A stretch of DNA of 7,523 bases, taken from Acidobacteriota bacterium. Its GTDB lineage: Bacteria > Acidobacteriota > Thermoanaerobaculia > Multivoradales > JAHZIX01. Positions 1 to 4,700 of this stretch are shown here, one piece after another. The translations under genes and the position numbers were made by a program. The stretch spans positions 5,175-12,697 of the forward strand of contig JAGQSE010000010.1 in the NCBI GenBank assembly GCA_020439725.1, in the 5' to 3' direction. Position 1 is the first letter of the stretch; each line of letters opens with the position of its first letter. The notes beneath the pieces are model-generated. The model searched no databases, was not told the origin of the DNA, and saw nothing but the letters and a program-made list of their open reading frames with translations.

Positions 1-1686
1 GGGGGCGAGCTCGCCGCCCCGAGCACCGCCCGCGAGGAGGTGCTGGCGGCGATCTGGGCCGAGGTCCTGGGGCTCGAACGGGTCGGCGTCGACGACGGCT
101 TCTTCGAGCTCGGCGGCGACTCGATCCTGAGCATCCAGGTGGTGGCGCGGGCGCAGCAGGCGGGGCTCAAGATCACCGCCAAGCAGATCTTCGAGCATCA
201 GACCGTGGCGCAGCTGGCACTGGTCGCCGAGACCGCGGCGCACCTCGACGCCGAGCAGGGGGCGGTGGCCGGCGAGGCACCGCTCACCCCCATCCAGCGA
301 CGCTTCTTCGCCGCCGAGCCGGAGGAGCCGCACCACTTCACGATGCCGCTGCTCTTCGCGCTCCGCGAGGCCCTCGAGCCCCGGGCCCTCGACGCGGCGC
401 TGGCGGCGCTGGCGACGCACCACGACGTGCTCCGGCTTCGCTTCTCCCGCGATCGGGCCGGCGAGTGGCGTCAGCATCACGCGGAGCCTGGCGACGGGGT
501 CACGGTGCCGGCGAGCACCGTCGACCTGTCGGGTCTCGCCGAGCCGCACCGCCGCGCTGCCCTCGAGGGCGCCGCCGCCGGGCTCCAGACCTCCCTCGAC
601 CTGGCGGCGGGGCCGGTGCTCCGCGCGGTGGTCTTCCGCTTCGGTGACGGCGACGCGGGGCGGCTGCTCCTGGTGGCGCACCACCTGGTGGTCGATGGCG
701 TGTCGTGGCGTCTGCTCATCGAGGACCTGCACCACGCCTACGAGCGCTCGCGCTCCGGTGCGCCGCTCCGCTTGCCACCCAAGACCACCTCCTTCCGCGG
801 CTGGTCGGAACGGCTCGCGGCACACGCCACGGGTGAAGCCCTCGGTGCCGAGGCCGGCCACTGGATCGAGACCGCCCGCGCCGTGGCGGCGGGGTGCCCC
901 TGGCGGATCGGCAGCCCTTCGGCAGCGCCGGCCGGCGAGCCTTTCCGCACCGAGCTCTCGCCGGAAACCACCCGATCTCTTCTGACGGAGGTCCACGCGG
1001 CCTATGGCACCCGCGTCCCCGACCTGTTGCTCACCGCACTGGCACGGGCGGTGGCGGCGGAGAGCGGGGCGGCGGTGGTGGCGGTGGATCTCGAGGGCCA
1101 CGGCCGCGAGGAGCTGTTCGAGGACGCCGACGTGTCACGGACCGTCGGCTGGTTCACCACCGTCTACCCGGTGGTCCTCGACCTCGCCGGCCGCGAGGCG
1201 CCGGGGGAGGCCCTCAAGGCGGTCAAGGAGCGGCTGCGGGCGGTGCCTGCGGGAGGCATCGGCTACGGTTTGCTGCGCTATGCCGCCAGGCACCCAGAGC
1301 TCGCCGGGGCCGCCGAGCCGCAGATCGCCTTCAACTACCTCGGGCAGCTCGATCAGGCGCTGCCGGAGGGCTCGCCGCTCCTGCCCGCGGCGGAATCGGT
1401 GGGCGCGACGCGCAGCCCGCGCCAGCGTCCCGAGCACCTGCTGTCGATCGATGCGCAGGTGGCGGACGGGCGTTTCGTGGCGCGCTGGAGCTTCGTTTCG
1501 GATGTGTTGAGCCGCGATCGGGTCCAAGCCCTCGGGGGACGCTTCACCGAGGAGCTCGAGGCCCTGATCGCGCATTGTCTGGATCCTGATGCCGGTGGCT
1601 TCACGGCCTCGGACTTCGCCCTCACCGAGATGGGCGAGGACGAGCTCGCGGAGGCCTTCGGCGAGATCGAGTTCGAGGAGTTTTGA
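1..1686 (+). CDS. NRPS, C-terminal part (T-E), 5' truncated
   Basis: This is the C-terminal 561 residues of a multimodular nonribosomal peptide synthetase. The frame is open from base 1 and the gene starts upstream, so the internal ATG-like starts are not real starts. Domains in order are a thiolation (peptidyl carrier) domain at about residues 12-78, with the phosphopantetheine serine at residue 41 in an LGGDSI motif, and an epimerization domain at about 90-530, followed by an acidic tail to residue 561. The carrier motif with Asp before the serine (GGDS rather than GGHS) is typical of carriers that feed an E domain. The condensation and adenylation domains of this module must lie upstream, so its substrate cannot be predicted here. 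The protein should epimerize its bound residue and pass it in trans to the NRPS encoded 51 bases downstream on the same strand. Confidence in the family is very high. Confidence 0.97.
   Translation, partial: GGELAAPSTAREEVLAAIWAEVLGLERVGVDDGFFELGGDSILSIQVVARAQQAGLKITAKQIFEHQTVAQLALVAETAAHLDAEQGAVAGEAPLTPIQRRFFAAEPEEPHHFTMPLLFALREALEPRALDAALAALATHHDVLRLRFSRDRAGEWRQHHAEPGDGVTVPASTVDLSGLAEPHRRAALEGAAAGLQTSLDLAAGPVLRAVVFRFGDGDAGRLLLVAHHLVVDGVSWRLLIEDLHHAYERSRSGAPLRLPPKTTSFRGWSERLAAHATGEALGAEAGHWIETARAVAAGCPWRIGSPSAAPAGEPFRTELSPETTRSLLTEVHAAYGTRVPDLLLTALARAVAAESGAAVVAVDLEGHGREELFEDADVSRTVGWFTTVYPVVLDLAGREAPGEALKAVKERLRAVPAGGIGYGLLRYAARHPELAGAAEPQIAFNYLGQLDQALPEGSPLLPAAESVGATRSPRQRPEHLLSIDAQVADGRFVARWSFVSDVLSRDRVQALGGRFTEELEALIAHCLDPDAGGFTASDFALTEMGEDELAEAFGEIEFEEF
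34..234 (+). other. Thiolation (PCP) domain of the upstream module
   Basis: The carrier protein domain holds the growing chain as a thioester on a phosphopantetheine arm. The attachment serine is residue 41 (codon 121-123) within FFELGGDSIL. The four-helix core continues to the IFEH motif near residues 64-67, which is typical of the end of helix III. The GGDS form matches carriers placed before E domains, and an E domain follows here. Boundaries are approximate. Confidence 0.95.
40..1600 (+). repeat. T-E didomain, homologous copy 1
   Basis: The T-E unit of the first gene is clearly related in DNA and protein to the T-E unit at about 4687-6270. Shared tracts include 100-119 with 4747-4766 (20 identical bases) and 184-199 with 4831-4846 (16 identical bases), the linker AEQGAV between T and E in both proteins, and a long near-identical stretch around EGHGR to VGWFT. 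This reflects module duplication or recombination, not a mobile element. Confidence 0.75.
268..1593 (+). other. Epimerization (E) domain of the upstream module, canonical
   Basis: This domain converts the L-residue on the neighbouring carrier to an L/D mixture. All expected motifs are visible: PLTPIQ at residues 94-99, HHLVVDGVSW with the catalytic histidine pair at 227-228 and Asp-Gly at 232-233, EGHGRE at 365-370 with the conserved Glu, a VGWFT motif near 382-386, a GYGLLRY stretch at 421-427, and FNYLGQLD at 444-451. Nothing is missing, so the domain looks active. It serves as the internal reference for the second E domain at 4921-6267, which deviates at two of these motifs. Confidence 0.95.
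1603..1683 (+). other. Putative C-terminal donor docking (COM) segment
   Basis: After the E domain the protein ends in a TASDF-type linker (residues 535-539) followed by about 20 residues very rich in Glu and Asp, ending GEIEFEEF. E-domain-terminated NRPSs commonly end in a short 'TPSDF...' segment plus an acidic helix that acts as the donor half of a communication-mediating (COM) pair, docking on the N-terminus of a C-domain-initiated partner. The next gene starts directly with such a C domain. The docking role is inferred from position and composition. Confidence 0.7.
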
Positions 1687-1692
1687 CGGACT

Positions 1693-1719
1693 CGTCGCCG
1701 GGGATCAGCCCCGGCGGCG
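1693..1719 (+). other. Intergenic GC-rich hairpin
   Basis: An 11-base-pair stem (one G-U pair) pairs 1693-1703 with 1709-1719 around a five-base loop at 1704-1708. It starts six bases after the stop codon of the upstream gene and ends 18 bases before the next ATG. No T-run follows, so it is not a classical intrinsic terminator. It could be a transcript-stabilizing or attenuating hairpin between co-transcribed genes, or chance pairing in GC-rich DNA. Confidence 0.5.
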
Positions 1720-1727
1720 TCAGACCC

Positions 1728-1731
1728 GGGG
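1728..1731 (+). promoter_or_regulatory. Weak ribosome-binding site
   Basis: A GGGG run lies six bases before the ATG at 1738 and is the only purine-rich tract in range. It is a poor match to a full Shine-Dalgarno sequence. The start is supported mainly by the protein: the ATG sits 10 residues before the first C-domain motif (YPLSP), as expected for a C-domain-initiated NRPS receiving substrate in trans. Confidence 0.4.
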
Positions 1732-1737
1732 TTTGCC

Positions 1738-1767
1738 ATGTCCACCGCAGCCAAGAACGTCGCGGAT
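1738..1767 (+). other. Putative N-terminal acceptor docking (COM) segment
   Basis: The first ten residues before the C domain (MSTAAKNVAD) are in the place of the short acceptor COM helix of C-domain-initiated NRPSs, which docks the acidic tail of the partner. There is one Lys (residue 6). The segment is short and the match is positional, so the role is inferred from the acidic tail of the upstream gene. Confidence 0.5.
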
Positions 1768-4700
1768 GCGTACCCGCTGTCTCCGATCCAGCAGGGGATG
1801 CTGTTCCACGACCTCGTCGAGCCGGGCGCCTACCTCGTCCAGGTGACCGGCACCCTCGAGGGCACCCTCGACGTGGCGGCCTTCGAGGCCGCCTGGCAGC
1901 GGGTCGTCGACCGCCACCCGGTGCTGCGCTCGGCCTTCGTCTGGAAGACCGCCGCGAAACCGCTCCAGGTGGTCGCCAAGCAGGTCCGGCTGCCCTTCGA
2001 GCTCGAAGATTGGAGCGCCCTCGACGAGGGCGACCAGGCGGAGCGCCGGCGGCAATTCCTCGCCGCCGACCGTGAGCGCGGTCTCGACCTGGCCCGCGCG
2101 CCGCTGGCGCGGATCACGCTGATCCGCCGCTCCGGCGCGCGCCACGAGTTCGTCTGGACGCTCCATCACCTGCTGCTCGACGGCTGGTCCTACCCGCAGG
2201 TCCTCGAGGAGGCCCTGGCGCTCTACGAAGCGGCGGTGGCCGGTGCCCCCGAGCCGGTGCTGCCCAGCCGCCGCCCCTTCCGCGACTACGTGGCCTGGCT
2301 CCAGAAGCAGGACGCCGCCGCGGCCGAGAGCTTCTGGCGCGGCGAGCTCGCGGGCTTCGCCGAGCCGACCCGTCTCGACCTGGGGGCGGTGGTCGGCGAG
2401 GGTCATGACGTCGAGACGTTGGCCTTCGTCGAGGACGAGAGCGCCGCCGTCGCCGACCTGGCGCGGCGGCTCAAGATCACCCCGGCGACGCTCTTCGAGG
2501 GCGCCTGGGGCCGTCTCCTGGCGGTGACCACGGGAGCTCCGGACGTCGTCTTCGGCAGCATCGGCTCGGGGCGCCCGGCAGAGCTGCCGGGGGTCGAGGG
2601 CATCGTCGGCATGTTCGTCAGCACCCTGCCGGTGCGGGTCGACGCGGGTTCGGAGGACAGCGTCGGCTCCTGGCTCGCGGCGCTCCAGGCGCGGCGGCTC
2701 GAGGCGCGGCGCCACGAGCACACGCCGCTGGTGGACCTCCAGAAGTGGAGCCCGGTCGCCGCCGGCAGCGCGCTCTTCGAGACCTGTTTGAGCTTCCAGA
2801 GCTATCCCCTCGACGAGGCGCTGGCGGAACGCTCGGGGAGCCTCGTCTGCCGCGACTTCGACATCGCCGAGGAGCCGGGCTTCCCGCTGATGGTGGTGGT
2901 CTCCCCGGGGCGCCGTCTCGAGCTCAAGATCGAGTACCGCCGCGACCGCTTCGATCGCCCGGCGGTACGCCGGCTGCTCCGTCAGCTGCGGCATCTGGTG
3001 GTTTCGCTGCTTTCTTCGCCCGAGGTCCCGGTGCGCGACTGGAGCCCGCTGGCCGCGGCCGAGCGGCACCAGGTGCTCCGCGAGTGGAGCGGCGGTCCCG
3101 CCGCCGGGGACCTCGACGTGCCGGTCCACCGGCTCATCGCCGAGCGGGCCGAGCGCTTTCCCGAGAGCATCGCGGTCGAGTGCGACGGCCGGACGCTGAC
3201 CTTCGCCCAGCTCCTCGAGCGCTCGCGAGCCCTGGCAGCGGTGCTCTCCCGGCGAGGCATCGGTGCCGAGACGGTGGTGGGCATCTGTCTCGAGCGCTCC
3301 CTCGAGCTGCCGGTGGCGCTGCTCGGGATCCTCGAGGCCGGCGCCGTCTGTCTGCCGATGGATCCGGCGCACCCGGCGGAGCGCCTGCGCTACGTGCTCG
3401 AGGACTCGGGCGCGGCGGCGCTCCTCACCCACGGCGAGGTCCTCGCGGCCCGGCCCGAGCTCGCCGACGGGTCCGGTCGTCATCTGCTGCGGGTGGAGGA
3501 GCTGCCGGTGGCACCGGCGGATTCGGTCGCGGCGCCCGCGCCGCAGCCCGAGGCCCTGGCCTACACGATCTACACCTCGGGCTCGACGGGCCGGCCCAAG
3601 GGCGTCCTGGTCAGCCACCGCTCGCTCACCGCCTACACGCGCTCGATGGTGCGTCGCTTTGGTCTCGAGCCGGACGACCGCGTGCTGCAATTCGCCTCGC
3701 CGGGCTTCAACGTCCTCATCGAGGAGGTCTTCCCGACCCTCCTGGCCGGTGCCGCGGTGGTGCTCCACCACCAGGACCTGCTGCTGTCGCTGGGGCAGTT
3801 CCAGCGCATCCTCGAAGACGAACGAATCACCGGGGTCGAGCTGCCCGCGGCCTTCTGGCAGGAGTGGGTGCGCGACCTCGACGAGCGGGGAGCGCTGCCG
3901 CCGGCGACGCTGCGCTTCCTGCTCCTCGGCTGCGAGCGGCCACAGCCGGCGGCGCTCGAGGCCTGGCGGCGTTTCGGCGTCCGGCTGGTCTACGTGTTCG
4001 GGCTCACCGAGACGACCATCACCTCGTCGGTCCACGAGCTCGCCGCCGGCGCGCCGCCGCCGGTGGGGGAGATGCCCATCGGCCGGCCGGTGTCGGGGGC
4101 GAAGCTCTATGTCCTCGGCGACCGCTTCGAGCCCCTGGCGCCGGGGGTCGTCGGCCAGCTCTTCGTCGGTGGCGACGGCGTCGGTCGCGGCTACCGCGGG
4201 CGCCCGGCCATGACCGCCGAGCGCTTCGTTCCGGACCCCTGGAGCGAGGTCCCCGGCACCCGCCTCTACCGCACCGGCGACCGTGCCCGGCACCGCTCCG
4301 ACGGCGTCCTCGACTTCCTCGGGCGGCTCGACCACCAGCTCAAGATCCGCGGTTTCCGGGTCGAGCCCGGCGAGGTGGAAGCGGCCCTCGAGGCGCTCCC
4401 CGGAGTGCTGCGCTCGGTGGCGGTGGCACGACCCGGTCCCGCCGGCGTGCCGCAGCTGGTGGCCTACGCCGTGCCCGAGCCGGGGGCCGAGCCCTCCGTC
4501 GTCGAGCTACGGCGGGCGCTCGCCGGGCACCTGCCCGAGTACATGGTGCCCTCGCATCTCGTGCTCCTGGACGAGCTGCCCCTGAACGCCAACGGCAAGG
4601 TCGACCGTGGGGCGCTGCCCGAGGTCTTCGGTGGCCGCCCCGAGCTCGACCAGCCCTTCGTCTCGCCGCGGAACGAGGCCGAAGCGCAGCTGGCGGCGGT

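Noticed and set aside
40..42. GTG/ATG-type start of the first gene near base 40
   Set aside because: The codon is inside the first helix of the T domain and the frame is open to base 1, so the gene starts outside the window.
1693..1719. Intrinsic (rho-independent) terminator
   Set aside because: The stem is strong but no T-run follows it, and the same-strand downstream gene is the expected partner of the upstream one, so I list it only as a hairpin.
1720..4335. Very long open frame on the minus strand
   Set aside because: It lies opposite the well-supported C and A domains. Its translation is low-complexity (Arg, Gly, Glu, Leu, His) with no recognizable motif. Such antisense frames are common in GC-rich DNA with biased third positions.
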